DNA from: Peteryoungia rhizophila
GTDB taxonomy: Bacteria > Pseudomonadota > Alphaproteobacteria > Rhizobiales > Rhizobiaceae
Direction of reading: 5' to 3'
Assembly: GCF_004912145.1 (NCBI RefSeq)
Contig: NZ_STGT01000003.1
Span: 907,449 to 971,448, forward strand
Length of the DNA: 64,000 nt
The translations under genes and the position numbers were made by a program. Positions 8,394 to 16,248 of this stretch are shown piece after piece (position 1 is the first letter of the stretch; each line of letters starts with the position of its first letter). The notes beneath the pieces are model-generated. The model saw only the letters and a list, made by a program, of their open reading frames with translations. It ran no database searches and was not told where the DNA came from.

Positions 8394-8422
8394 CTTGCGT
8401 CACAGCGACCGAGCCTCTATAT
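8394..8422 (+). promoter_or_regulatory. Promoter of the cold-shock gene
   Basis: CTTGCG (8394-8399), 17 bases, then CTATAT (8417-8422): a near-exact match to the rhizobial housekeeping promoter CTTGAC-N17-CTATAT. Transcription would start near 8429, giving a leader of about 120 bases, long as is usual for csp mRNAs. Confidence 0.65.
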
Positions 8423-8548
8423 TGCCGCCATCGAAGATTGCGAGCGACTTTGTCTACGCGCCCCGGCGCACGCCAGATTTCCTTCAACGTCGATATACCA
8501 GCCGTCGAATGTCTCGGCGGCACGCCCAACGATTGAAAGGAAATCGTT

Positions 8549-8758
8549 ATGAACACAGGTACCGTAAAGTGGTTCAATAGCACCAAGGGTTTTGGCTTCA
8601 TTCAGCCGGATGAAGGCTCTGCCGATGTGTTTGTCCACATCTCTGCCGTTCAGCGCGCCGGCATGCGCGATCTCGTCGAAGGCCAGAAGATCGGCTACGA
8701 CATCGTTCAGGACAAGCGTTCGGGCAAGAGCTCGGCCGACAACCTGCGCGCCGCTTAA
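8549..8758 (+). CDS. Cold-shock domain protein (CspA family)
   Basis: 69 residues, a complete CSD beta-barrel: [20 protein letters not shown] with RNP1 (KGFGFI), RNP2 (VFVHIS), and a C-terminus [13 protein letters not shown]. It binds single-stranded nucleic acid and acts as an RNA chaperone. AAGGAAAT precedes the ATG. A rhizobial-type promoter lies 127 bases upstream, leaving a long leader that probably mediates post-transcriptional control. It is transcribed alone and followed by a terminator. S21 follows on the same strand, a neighbourhood common in rhizobia. Confidence 0.95.
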   Translation: MNTGTVKWFNSTKGFGFIQPDEGSADVFVHISAVQRAGMRDLVEGQKIGYDIVQDKRSGKSSADNLRAA

Positions 8759-8820
8759 GAATTTGTCGCTCGCCCCGCTGATCACGGACGTACCGCAGAG
8801 GGGGCTGAGTGGCGATGGAA

Positions 8821-8846
8821 GGTCGGGTTTCGCCCGGCCTTTTTTA
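8821..8846 (+). terminator. Terminator downstream of csp
   Basis: GGTCGGG (8821-8827) pairs with CCCGGCC, separated by a short TTTCG-type loop, followed by TTTTTT. It is a canonical intrinsic terminator for the plus strand. Confidence 0.8.
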
Positions 8847-8992
8847 TTGTTGGCCTGACGCAACTCCTGTATGCGATGGGCCAAACCCGATTTTTTCGGG
8901 ATCTTCGCCGGGGCGTGGCGCGTTAGCCTGCAGTATCCCCTTTTTCGCAACACCAGATCAATCGGGCTCCACGCCCGGAAAGGAAAACGACC

Positions 8993-9235
8993 GTGCAAGT
9001 TCTCGTTCGTGACAACAATGTCGACCAGGCGCTCCGCGTACTGAAGAAGAAGATGCAGCGCGAAGGTCTCTTTCGCGAAATGAAGGCTCGCAGCGCCTTC
9101 GAAAAGCCGTCGGAAAAGCGCGTACGCGAAAAGGCTGAAGCCATTCGCCGCCAGCGCAAGCTCGCGCGCAAGAAGATGCAGCGCGAAGGCCTGCTTCCTG
9201 CTCCGAAGAAGGCTGCCGTTCGCGGCGCACGCTGA
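8993..9235 (+). CDS. rpsU: 30S ribosomal protein S21
   Basis: 80 residues: [20 protein letters not shown], then [20 protein letters not shown] and [20 protein letters not shown], matching bacterial S21, which sits on the 30S platform near the anti-Shine-Dalgarno. The C-terminal extension is basic, as in other Rhizobiales. The segment KKMQREGL occurs twice, encoded by an identical 20-base stretch at 9047-9066 and 9170-9189. GGAAAGGAAAAC precedes the ATG. Confidence 0.95.
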   Translation: MQVLVRDNNVDQALRVLKKKMQREGLFREMKARSAFEKPSEKRVREKAEAIRRQRKLARKKMQREGLLPAPKKAAVRGAR

Positions 9236-9389
9236 TCCGACCTCCTCCGTGCGCCCTCGGGCGCGCGGATGTCCGACCAGGAGGAAGGCCACCGGCCTTT
9301 CCTCGGTCATCGGCCTCAGTCATTCGACCAGGCCGACGGACCTCACCCCATGCCGAGACAGGCAGCCAGGCTGCAGGAAGGCCCCGGAC

Positions 9390-9617
9390 ATGACCGCTAC
9401 CAAAGACACATTCTTCAAGCCGGAGAAGGTTTCGCCGCAGGACAAGGCTGCGACAACCGACAGCGTTGCGCGCTCGCTGATCGCAGCAGAAGCAACGGCC
9501 CGCGAACGCAAGACCGAGGCTTTGAAGGCGCTCCGCATGCAGCGCGAGGCGACCGAAGCCGAGAGCGCGCCCCCTCCGAAGAAGCGCGCCGTGAAAAAGG
9601 CCGTGAAGCGCGGCTGA
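9390..9617 (+). CDS. Small basic/Ala-rich protein downstream of rpsU
   Basis: 75 residues from the ATG at 9390, preceded by CAGGAAGGCCCCGGAC. The sequence starts MTATKDTFFKPEKVSPQDKA and ends in a Lys/Arg-Ala tail (PPPKKRAVKKAVKRG) like that of S21. The middle is one Ala/Glu/Arg-rich helix (IAAEATARERKTEALKAL). No family function is known to me; its position after rpsU and before a shared terminator suggests co-transcription and possibly an RNA- or ribosome-binding role. Confidence 0.65.
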   Translation: MTATKDTFFKPEKVSPQDKAATTDSVARSLIAAEATARERKTEALKALRMQREATEAESAPPPKKRAVKKAVKRG

Positions 9618-9652
9618 GGCCAGCGCACGCGACCGACACAACAGAATTCGAC

Positions 9653-9687
9653 AAAGGCCGGAGCGGCAGTGTGCCACTCCGGCCTTT
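9653..9687. terminator. Bidirectional terminator hairpin
   Basis: AAAGGCCGGAG (9653-9663) and CTCCGGCCTTT (9677-9687) form a perfect 11-bp stem between the convergent small-protein gene (plus) and VOC gene (minus). Confidence 0.8.
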
Positions 9688-9692
9688 GCGCG

Positions 9693-10469
9693 TCATTTCG
9701 TGGCTGCGGTCAGGTTGAAATAGGCGCCTTGCGGATCCTGGCAGGCGGCGATCCATGAGCCGCCGGGAACCTGGTGGGGACCCATCAGGATCTGGCCGCC
9801 GAGCGACTTCACCTTCTCGATCGCAGAATCGATGGCAGGCACGATGAAGTAGAAGCCCCAATAGGGCATGGGCATTTCCGGCCGCTTGGTCATCATGCCG
9901 CCAATGCCACGGTCGCCCAACTTGAAGGTCTGGTAGATCCCCATGGCATCCATGTCGACGGCCATGTCCTTTTCCCAACCGAAGCGCGCGGCGTAGAAGT
10001 TCCAGACCTTCTCCCAATCGCCGGCCATCAACTCGTTCCAGCCGACGGTGCCGGTGCTGCCGGGCGTGGGCCAGGTGCCGGTGCTTCTGTCTTCCATCAT
10101 CGGGGTCATGATGCAGACGACGGCGCCTTGCGGATCTGCAACGACGGCGAACCGGCCAACGCCGGGGATATCTTCCGGGGGACGGCAGATCACACCGCCA
10201 TCGCTCTGATAGTCCGCTGCCGTTTTGTCGACGTCATCGACGGCGATGTAGCCGGTCCAGTTGGGCGGGATGCCCTGCCCCTTCATCTCCTCGGTCAGCC
10301 CCATCATGCCGGCAACGCCGAAGGGAAATCCGGGCACCGCGAACGAAGTGTAAGTGAAGCCTTCCATCGGCATATCGGTGGGTTCCCAGCCGAGCAGCGG
10401 ACCGTAAAAGGCCTTGGCCGCAGCCGGGTCCGGCGTCATGAGTTCGTGCCAGATGAATGTGCCGTGCAT
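9693..10469 (-). CDS. Two-domain VOC family (glyoxalase-like) protein
   Basis: 258 residues from the ATG at 10469 (MHGTFIWHELMTPDPAAAKA), preceded by AGAGAGGG. Two beta-alpha-beta VOC repeats are visible, each starting with a W-x-E-L-M motif (FIWHELMTPD; VGWNELMAGD) and ending in a DPQGA motif. VOC folds bind metals and small molecules; this subfamily is often annotated as glyoxalase or bleomycin-resistance-like without a known substrate. It is the last gene of a three-gene minus-strand set (DUF899, DUF1579, VOC) divergent from a MarR regulator. Confidence 0.85.
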   Translation of the reverse strand: MHGTFIWHELMTPDPAAAKAFYGPLLGWEPTDMPMEGFTYTSFAVPGFPFGVAGMMGLTEEMKGQGIPPNWTGYIAVDDVDKTAADYQSDGGVICRPPEDIPGVGRFAVVADPQGAVVCIMTPMMEDRSTGTWPTPGSTGTVGWNELMAGDWEKVWNFYAARFGWEKDMAVDMDAMGIYQTFKLGDRGIGGMMTKRPEMPMPYWGFYFIVPAIDSAIEKVKSLGGQILMGPHQVPGGSWIAACQDPQGAYFNLTAATK

Positions 10470-10501
10470 GCGCAATCCCTCTCTGTTCAAATTTCGCGGC
10501 G

Positions 10502-10990
10502 TCAACCGACGCGTTTGGATTCGCTCGTCATGAATGTGTGGAAGCTGCCATCCGGCTTTCTGACGCTACCGGAGAAGGTTCTCGTGTCATCATCGATGAA
10601 ATGGATGACATCGCGATAAATCTCGCTTCGCGATGGGTCCTCCATGCTCGGCCCCTCGGCCTCGAGCACGAGCGTCTGGCCGTCATCTTCCAGCCAACCC
10701 TTGTAGACCCAGAGCTTGTCCATCATCGAGCCGACCCAGGTGCCGACATAGTGGCCGAGGCGTGGATCGTAGCCGAGCGTCATGATCATGGAAGAGCGCG
10801 TGCCGTCGCCCATGCCGCCCTCCCCTTCCGACACGACCCAGAAGTCGCCGACGGAGCGGACCTTCTCGGTCCAGCGCTTGAGCGGATCCTCGGGGTCGTA
10901 GCCCTCGTGCCCGGTCGAGCTGACATAGAGCCAGTCGCCGACGAGGCGGTCGAGGACGCGGTGATGTTCGGTGGCTTTGGGGAATTCCAT
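10502..10990 (-). CDS. DUF1579 domain protein
   Basis: 162 residues from the ATG at 10990, with GGAGGG just upstream. It has the DUF1579 pattern: HHRVLDRLVGDWLYVSSTGH near the N-terminus, then MTLGYDPRLGHYVGTWVGSM and a C-terminal DDTRTFSGSVRKPDGSFHTF, predicting a lipocalin-like beta-barrel. No enzymatic role is established. It sits 13 bases after DUF899 and 32 bases before the VOC gene. Confidence 0.82.
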   Translation of the reverse strand: MEFPKATEHHRVLDRLVGDWLYVSSTGHEGYDPEDPLKRWTEKVRSVGDFWVVSEGEGGMGDGTRSSMIMTLGYDPRLGHYVGTWVGSMMDKLWVYKGWLEDDGQTLVLEAEGPSMEDPSRSEIYRDVIHFIDDDTRTFSGSVRKPDGSFHTFMTSESKRVG

Positions 10991-11003
10991 GATCGGCCCT
11001 CCT

Positions 11004-11735
11004 TCAGTGGCAGCAGCCGGCCGCTTCGACCGGTTTGGCGACATATTCGTCCTTGCGCTCGACAAAACTCAGTGTGCCGGTCTCGTTGCGACCGAGCGGT
11101 GCATGGTCGAGGATCATCAAGGTGCCGAGCGCCTCTTCGCCCCCGCGGGCATATTGCGAATAGGTATGAAAGATCTCGCCCTTCTCATTCTTGTAGAAGG
11201 CGGAGAGACCGGGCAGTTCGTCATGCGCCCGCTCGCGCGGCGTGTCGCGGAAGTTATAGAGGACAGAGCCAGAGGCGAGCTGTTCCGGCGTGAACGAGAC
11301 GTGGAAATCGTAGTTGAACTCGCTGCCGAAGGACGAGACCCAGGGGAAGTGCCAGCTCATGCGGCGCTTGTAGGCATCGATCTTGTCGAGGGGTGCCCGC
11401 GAGACGCAGACGAAGGTGACATCATGATTGTTCAGATGCGGCAGCATTCCGTCGATGTGATCCGCGAAGAAGGAGCAGCCGGGGCAGCCGGCTTCCCAGT
11501 CGGGACCGAACATGAAGTGATAGACCATCAGCTGGCTGCGACCTTCGAACAGATCGGCGAGCGGGATCTCCCCCTTCGGAGTCTGGAAGCGGTAGTCCTT
11601 GTCGACCCGCACCCAGGGCAACGCGAGACGCTCCGCATTGACGCGATCACGATGGCGGGTGAGTTCCTTCTCCTGCACCAGCAGCGCCTTGCGGGCTTCC
11701 AGCCACTCCTCCCGCGAAACAACCGATTGTTTCAT
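11004..11735 (-). CDS. DUF899 (thioredoxin-fold) protein
   Basis: 243 residues. DUF899 features are clear: SREEWLEARKALLVQEKELT at the N-terminus, YHFMFGPDWEAGCPGCSFFA in the middle with a CPGC dithiol, then FVCVSRAPLDKIDAYKRRMS and a C-terminal DLP/DELPGLSAFYKNE region. The fold is thioredoxin-like; the reaction is unknown. GGAGGAGG precedes the ATG at 11735. It is the first gene of the minus-strand set and lies next to the perfect palindrome GTTGATATCAAC, so the MarR regulator probably represses it. A CCH motif ends the protein. Confidence 0.88.
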   Translation of the reverse strand: MKQSVVSREEWLEARKALLVQEKELTRHRDRVNAERLALPWVRVDKDYRFQTPKGEIPLADLFEGRSQLMVYHFMFGPDWEAGCPGCSFFADHIDGMLPHLNNHDVTFVCVSRAPLDKIDAYKRRMSWHFPWVSSFGSEFNYDFHVSFTPEQLASGSVLYNFRDTPRERAHDELPGLSAFYKNEKGEIFHTYSQYARGGEEALGTLMILDHAPLGRNETGTLSFVERKDEYVAKPVEAAGCCH

Positions 11736-11761
11736 CTTGGCCTCCTCCTCTTGACATTTAG

Positions 11762-11773
11762 GTTGATATCAAC
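11762..11773. promoter_or_regulatory. MarR operator GTTGATATCAAC
   Basis: A perfect 12-bp palindrome between the divergent DUF899 and marR-type genes, 11 bases before the regulator start. Its size and position are typical for autoregulating MarR proteins. Confidence 0.6.
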
Positions 11774-11784
11774 ATATTTAGTCC

Positions 11785-12231
11785 ATGTCAAACGGGCCAC
11801 TGATTCCCTATTCCACCACCATTCACGTCAAAGACACCTGCCTTTGCCTGCATGCGCAGCGCGCCGCCCGGGCGCTTGCGCGCCGCTTCGATACGGCCTT
11901 GAAGCCGGCAGGACTGACCAACCAACAATTCTCTTTGATGATGGCGCTGAACCGGCCGGAACCGCCACCGATGGGTCCTGTTGCCAGACTTCTGGCCATG
12001 GACCGGACTACGCTGACGGCAGCGCTGAAGCCGCTTTCGGCGCGCGGCTGGGTGTCGATCGAGCCGGACCCGAAGGACCGGCGCGGCAGGCGACTGCGTC
12101 TGACGCCCGAGGGGATGGAGGCTCTGTCGAGCGCCGTACCCATCTGGCGAGACGTGCATGCCGCAATCGAAGCCGGGATGCAGAGCGACGCGGGTATACT
12201 GCGTCAGGCGCTGATTGAGGTGAGCCTCTGA
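11785..12231 (+). CDS. MarR family transcriptional regulator
   Basis: 148 residues with a winged-helix core: LTNQQFSLMMALNRPEPPPM, LLAMDRTTLTAALKPLSARG, the wing DPKDRRGRRLRLTPEGMEAL. The N-terminal HVKDTCLCLHAQRAARAL region has two Cys residues that could act as redox sensors, though this is inference. It is divergent from the DUF899 operon with a palindromic operator between. No strong Shine-Dalgarno precedes the ATG. Confidence 0.88.
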   Translation: MSNGPLIPYSTTIHVKDTCLCLHAQRAARALARRFDTALKPAGLTNQQFSLMMALNRPEPPPMGPVARLLAMDRTTLTAALKPLSARGWVSIEPDPKDRRGRRLRLTPEGMEALSSAVPIWRDVHAAIEAGMQSDAGILRQALIEVSL

Positions 12232-12319
12232 TTTGGCTCCAATTCGCCCGGTTTCCCGGCAAAGTTCCAATCGACCCGACATCCCTCCATCCACTCAATA
12301 GCGGCCAGGAAGAACCTTC

Positions 12320-12958
12320 ATGACGAACATCACGCTGACGACTTATGACTGGGTGCCGGAGTTGCCGCGCGGTTATGTCCGCGACCTCAGGATACGTTGG
12401 GCGCTCGAAGAAGCTGGCATGTCCTACAATGTGGCCAGCACCCCCTTTCGCCAACGCGAAGCGGAGCATCTCGCGCACCAGCCCTTTGCGCAGGTTCCCT
12501 GGCTGACCGACGGAGACCTGTCCATCTTCGAGACCGGTGCGATCCTGCTGCACCTGGGTGCACAGAGCCACCGGTTGATGCCGGGCGACCCGGCCGGGCG
12601 GGCCAAGGTGACCGAATGGCTGTTCGCCGCCCTCAACTCCGTCGAGGCGGCCAGCCTGCCCTGGTCGATCCTGTCCTTCTCCAAGCCGGAAGCCGGGATC
12701 CCGGAAGCCTTGGTGGGGTTCCTTTCCGCGCGGCTTTCGCGAATGGAGGCGGTGCTTTCGAGCGGCGACTGGCTTGCCGGCCCGTTCTCCGTCGCCGACA
12801 TCGCTATGGCGGATGTGCTGCGGCTCGTCGGGCGGCTCGGTGGCCTTGGCGATTATCCCACCTGCCAGGCCTATGTCGCCCGAGCCACCGCAAGACCGGC
12901 CTTCATCAAAGCCCATGCCGATCAGATGGCGCACTTTGCTGCGGCCGACCACCGCTGA
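12320..12958 (+). CDS. Glutathione S-transferase family protein
   Basis: 212 residues. An N-terminal thioredoxin-like domain (RIRWALEEAGMSYNVASTPF, then QVPWLTDGDLSIFETGAILL with the cis-Pro and ES/ET glutathione-binding pattern) precedes an all-helical C-terminal domain (WLAGPFSVADIAMADVLRLV). AGGAAGAACCTTC precedes the ATG. It lies in the same direction as the MarR gene, 88 bases downstream, and may be co-regulated as a detoxification gene. Substrate is unknown. Confidence 0.88.
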   Translation: MTNITLTTYDWVPELPRGYVRDLRIRWALEEAGMSYNVASTPFRQREAEHLAHQPFAQVPWLTDGDLSIFETGAILLHLGAQSHRLMPGDPAGRAKVTEWLFAALNSVEAASLPWSILSFSKPEAGIPEALVGFLSARLSRMEAVLSSGDWLAGPFSVADIAMADVLRLVGRLGGLGDYPTCQAYVARATARPAFIKAHADQMAHFAAADHR

Positions 12959-13106
12959 CGGCCGAGCAAGGTTCAGACATCATCGGGGCTTCCGCATAGG
13001 CCCCTCTCGCTGGCGGGAAACCGGCAAAAGGTTTTCGTGAGGCGGCCAGGCGCCGGCTTTACCATGTTCGGGCCTTCGGGATCTTCGGCTGCGCGGCTGA
13101 CGCAAA

Positions 13107-13129
13107 AAGGCCGGCGCGAGGCCGGCCTT
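13107..13129 (-). terminator. Terminator of ohr
   Basis: AAGGCCGGC (13107-13115) pairs perfectly with GCCGGCCTT (13121-13129); on the minus strand the stem is followed by TTTTT-type bases. It lies 30 bases after the ohr stop. Confidence 0.85.
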
Positions 13130-13158
13130 CGGGCGGTGGATCTCGAGGGTCCAGTCGA

Positions 13159-13581
13159 TCAGACAACCGTGACCGGAACTTCGGTCGAGGTGCGCATCGC
13201 GTGGCTGTAGGGGCAGACGATATGGGCTGCGGCAACCAGCTTCTCGGCCAGCTCACGCTCCATGCCGGGGATCTCGACCGAAAGCTTCACTTCGATGCCG
13301 AAGCCAGTGCCGTCCTCGCGCGGGCCGATGCCGACTTCGGCGTGGACCTTGGCGTTTTCCGGGATCTTCACCTTTTCCTTGCCGGCGACGGCCTTCAGCG
13401 CGCCGAGGAAGCAGGCGGAATAGCCGACAGCAAAGAGCTGCTCGGGATTGGTGCCGGTCGCGCCATCGCCGCCGAGTTCCTTCGGCGTGGTCAGCGTGAC
13501 ATCGAGAACGCCATTGTCGGAGGCGCCATGACCGGAGCGGCCGCCGGTGGCATGTCCATGTGCGGTGTAAAGAATAGCCAT
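13159..13581 (-). CDS. ohr: Organic hydroperoxide resistance protein Ohr
   Basis: 140 residues matching Ohr/OsmC: MAILYTAHGHATGGRSGHGA, NPEQLFAVGYSACFLGALKA with the first catalytic Cys, and HIVCPYSHAMR with the second. The two cysteines reduce organic hydroperoxides in a thiol-dependent, lipoyl-linked reaction. AAGGAG precedes the ATG. It is divergent from an OhrR repressor with the ACAATTG/CAATTGT operator between them. Confidence 0.95.
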   Translation of the reverse strand: MAILYTAHGHATGGRSGHGASDNGVLDVTLTTPKELGGDGATGTNPEQLFAVGYSACFLGALKAVAGKEKVKIPENAKVHAEVGIGPREDGTGFGIEVKLSVEIPGMERELAEKLVAAAHIVCPYSHAMRTSTEVPVTVV

Positions 13582-13626
13582 AGGGTGTTCTCCTTGTTTT
13601 GCGGTTGGTGAGTCTCTACATAGTAC

Positions 13627-13649
13627 ACAATTGATTTGCGCGCAATTGT
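13627..13649. promoter_or_regulatory. OhrR operator
   Basis: ACAATTG (13627-13633) and CAATTGT (13643-13649) form a perfect 7-bp inverted repeat, 9 bases apart, in the ohr-ohrR intergenic region, similar in character to the AT-rich OhrR boxes of other proteobacteria. Confidence 0.65.
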
Positions 13650-13725
13650 TTTTTGCGCATTGAAATGTGCGCCAGTTTTGGCCACTGTGGAAACAATAGA
13701 TGCCGAAAGGGGTTCATCAAGGGCC

Positions 13726-14181
13726 ATGACCGACGAAACACTCGAAAAGGAACTGAGGCTGGACAAGCAGCTGTGCTTTGCCCTCTACGGCGCGGCACAC
13801 GCTTTCACGCGCGCCTACAAGCCTCTGCTCTCGCCGCTCGGCCTCACCTATCCGCAATATGTGGTGATGATGGCGCTGTGGGAGGAGGACGACCTTTCGG
13901 TGAAGGCGCTGGGAGAGAAGGTCGGGCTCGATTCCGGCACGCTGTCGCCGCTCCTCAAGCGGCTCGAACAGATCCAGTATGTCGCTCGTCGGCGGGATGC
14001 TGCCGACGAACGCGTGGTTTTCATCACGCTGACAGAGGAAGGCCGGGCCTTGAAAGTGCGGGCGCTAGAGGTTTTTTCGACGATCGGCAGCCAGCTCGGT
14101 TGCGATGTCGCCGAGATCGAAAGCCTGCGCGACAGCCTGAAGCGGCTGAAGGGCCATCTCGAGATTATTCCGGAAGAATGA
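13726..14181 (+). CDS. ohrR: OhrR, MarR family organic-hydroperoxide sensor
   Basis: 151 residues from the ATG at 13726 (MTDETLEKELRLDKQLCFAL). The LDKQLCFALY segment carries the reactive Cys conserved in OhrR proteins, whose oxidation releases DNA. The winged helix is normal (LTYPQYVVMMALWEE, LGEKVGLDSGTLSPLLKRLE, RRDAADERVVFITLTEEGRA). Divergence from ohr and the intervening palindrome agree with repression relieved by organic peroxides. Confidence 0.93.
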   Translation: MTDETLEKELRLDKQLCFALYGAAHAFTRAYKPLLSPLGLTYPQYVVMMALWEEDDLSVKALGEKVGLDSGTLSPLLKRLEQIQYVARRRDAADERVVFITLTEEGRALKVRALEVFSTIGSQLGCDVAEIESLRDSLKRLKGHLEIIPEE

Positions 14182-14331
14182 GCGTGGCCCCAAGCTCGGG
14201 CCCCTCCATCACCGATGGCGCTTTGCGTTCACGCAAGGGTCTGCCCTGAACGCAAGACGGGATAGGAACGCCCGCGCCTCGCTCTCGCCTTGTTCGCCTT
14301 CGATTTGAGGAGGCTGACCAGGGAGACCCGC

Positions 14332-15231
14332 ATGACATCCACCCCGCCCCCCATCGCTTCGTTCCGCTTCGCCGCCAGACTGTCGGCTTTCCTCATTCCA
14401 GCCTTTCTCTTCAATACAGGCCTCGCGCCCGAGCATGCGAACGCGGCCGACCCTGTGACGGCGGCGGCGCAAGCGGTGGAGACGCGGCTCGGCATGCGCG
14501 TGGGCTTTGCGGTCATCGACACCGGCGGCGGCAAGACGCTGACCTACCGCGCAGACGAACGCTTCGCCATGGCCAGCACCTTCAAGGCGCTTGCCTGCGC
14601 ATCGGCCCTCTCTGGAGGCCAGGCCGTCCTCGACAAGGAGACGCGCATCACCACGGCGGATCTGCGGCCGCATTCGCCGGTGACCGAAAAACGCGTGGGA
14701 ACACGTCTTCCGACGCGGGAGCTCTGCGAAATCACCCTGCGCACCAGCGACAACGCCGCGGCCAATGCCGTGCTCGCCGCGATCGGCGGGCCGCCTGCCC
14801 TCACGACGTTTCTCAAAGGCATTGGCGACGGCACGACCCGGCTCGACCGGTACGAGCCCGAACTCAACCAGGCGACACCCGGCGATCCGCGCGATACCAC
14901 GACCCCGAAGGCCATGGCGGAAACCCTGCGCCACCTGTTGCTCGATGGCGCGCTGGAGCCCGGAGCGCGCGAACAGCTGGAAGCCTGGATGGCGGCGAAT
15001 GCCGTGGCCGGCGGATTGTTGCGGGCGGAGCTGCCGGCGGGCTGGACGATCGCCGATCGTAGCGGTGCGGGCGGCCACGGGACACGTGGCGTGATCGCGC
15101 TCCTGCGACCGCCTGAAGGTCCGCCGCTCGTCGTTGCGATCTACATGGACGGGCGCAAGCACCCGCTGAAGGTGCGGGACGCCGCGATTGCCGAGATCGG
15201 CAAGGCGATTTTTGCGGAATATGGGCGATGA
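14332..15231 (+). CDS. bla: Class A beta-lactamase
   Basis: 299 residues from the ATG at 14332 (GGGAG upstream), with a Sec signal peptide ending near HANA-AD. All class A motifs are seen: S82-TFK (SxxK nucleophile), S139-D-N, E175-PELN (the E166 omega-loop base), and R243-S-G where most enzymes have KTG. RSG is known from carbenicillinase-type (CARB/PSE) enzymes. It hydrolyses beta-lactams in the periplasm. A secreted small protein overlaps its stop by four bases, so the two are probably translated together. No ampR-like regulator is adjacent. Confidence 0.93.
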   Translation: MTSTPPPIASFRFAARLSAFLIPAFLFNTGLAPEHANAADPVTAAAQAVETRLGMRVGFAVIDTGGGKTLTYRADERFAMASTFKALACASALSGGQAVLDKETRITTADLRPHSPVTEKRVGTRLPTRELCEITLRTSDNAAANAVLAAIGGPPALTTFLKGIGDGTTRLDRYEPELNQATPGDPRDTTTPKAMAETLRHLLLDGALEPGAREQLEAWMAANAVAGGLLRAELPAGWTIADRSGAGGHGTRGVIALLRPPEGPPLVVAIYMDGRKHPLKVRDAAIAEIGKAIFAEYGR

Positions 15232-15620
15232 CAGCCCAGACGAGAATGGGTGGGGCGATCATTCGGCTTGGTCTCGCTCTGGCCCTGCCGACAGCGGTCG
15301 TCGCCGCGATTGCAGTTCCCGATACGCTCGCACTGGCGCAGGAGGCCGGCACGACGGCGGCAGAGCGGTCGGATTGGCAGCGGAAGAAGTGCGACGTCTA
15401 CGCCCAGGCGCTCACCGAGATCCTCTATCACGTCGGACGCGAAGGCGTATCCGACCGGTTTCTCGCTCAGAACCAGGCCTTTATCGACAGCGGTTGCCTC
15501 GCCGACGTCGATGCCTGTCCGGAGACGGATGATGACGTCGAAGTCGCCAACGGGCTGACCATCGCCACCATGAATGCCGGAGCCGCGAGCTCGTTCAGCC
15601 CGTTTCGCTGTCGGGGGTGA
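15228..15620 (+). CDS. Small secreted four-Cys protein coupled to bla
   Basis: 130 residues, overlapping the beta-lactamase stop by ATGA. Residues ~9-38 are a signal peptide (IIRLGLALALPTAVVAAIAV, ending TLALA). The mature ~92 residues hold four Cys (RKKCDVY, DSGCLADVDAC, PFRCRG), consistent with two disulfides. I do not recognise a family. Coupling to bla suggests co-expression, but a functional link such as inhibitor or chaperone is only inference. Confidence 0.6.
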   Translation: MTAQTRMGGAIIRLGLALALPTAVVAAIAVPDTLALAQEAGTTAAERSDWQRKKCDVYAQALTEILYHVGREGVSDRFLAQNQAFIDSGCLADVDACPETDDDVEVANGLTIATMNAGAASSFSPFRCRG

Positions 15621-15744
15621 TGCAGGAGGCAGGATCGAGACCTGCGACGAAGGAACCGATCACCCGCCCGAGGGGTTGTCCTCCGGTCACCTGCGACCGC
15701 TCCACCTTCGGTGGACGTCGCACAGACCAGCAAGGAGAAATTTC

Positions 15745-16149
15745 ATGCAATTGCCCCAGAACACCGTGATTGCCGTTGCCGACGGCGAGAAGCTGAGCCT
15801 CTTCCAGAACGAGGGCAACGCGCTGAACGTCAAGCTGAAGGCGATGCCGGCGGAAGAGATCGACAGCTCGAAGATCGCCTCCGGCGCCCGCCATTCCAGC
15901 AGCGCCGCCAATCCTGACGACAGCCAGCAGGAAGAAGACGGTTTCGGCAGCGGCATCACCGACATGCTGAACAAACAGGTACTGGATGGCAAGATCAAGA
16001 ACCTGGTGATCATCGCTGCCCCGCGGACGCTGGGCGAGATGCGCAAGGGCTATCACAAGCAGCTCTCGGCCGTTCTGATCGGCGAACTGGACAAGGACCT
16101 GACCGGACACTCGGTGGAGGCGATCGAGAAGGCACTCGAGGCGGCTTAA
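15745..16149 (+). CDS. Host attachment family protein (AtsE-like)
   Basis: 134 residues from the ATG at 15745, preceded by AAGGAGAAA. It carries the Host_attach (PF10116) pattern: LPQNTVIAVADGEKLSLFQN, DGKIKNLVIIAAPRTLGEMR and YHKQLSAVLIGELDKDLTGH with the final VEAIEKAL helix. The family was named for Agrobacterium attachment to plant cells; its fold is related to the archaeal release-factor/baeRF group and the molecular role is unclear. No signal peptide is present, so it is cytoplasmic. Confidence 0.88.
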   Translation: MQLPQNTVIAVADGEKLSLFQNEGNALNVKLKAMPAEEIDSSKIASGARHSSSAANPDDSQQEEDGFGSGITDMLNKQVLDGKIKNLVIIAAPRTLGEMRKGYHKQLSAVLIGELDKDLTGHSVEAIEKALEAA

Positions 16150-16180
16150 TGCCGCCTGCGCAGAACAAATGCCAACATGA

Positions 16181-16212
16181 AGAAGGCCCCGTCGTCACCG
16201 GCGGGACCTTCT
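16181..16212. terminator. Terminator-like hairpin between convergent genes
   Basis: AGAAGGCCCCG (16181-16191) and CGGGACCTTCT (16202-16212) pair at 10 of 11 positions, between the host-attachment gene (plus) and the first L,D-transpeptidase (minus). Confidence 0.65.
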
Positions 16213-16248
16213 GTCTGTCTTGAAATTGCTGAACGGCGTCGCCGGCCG

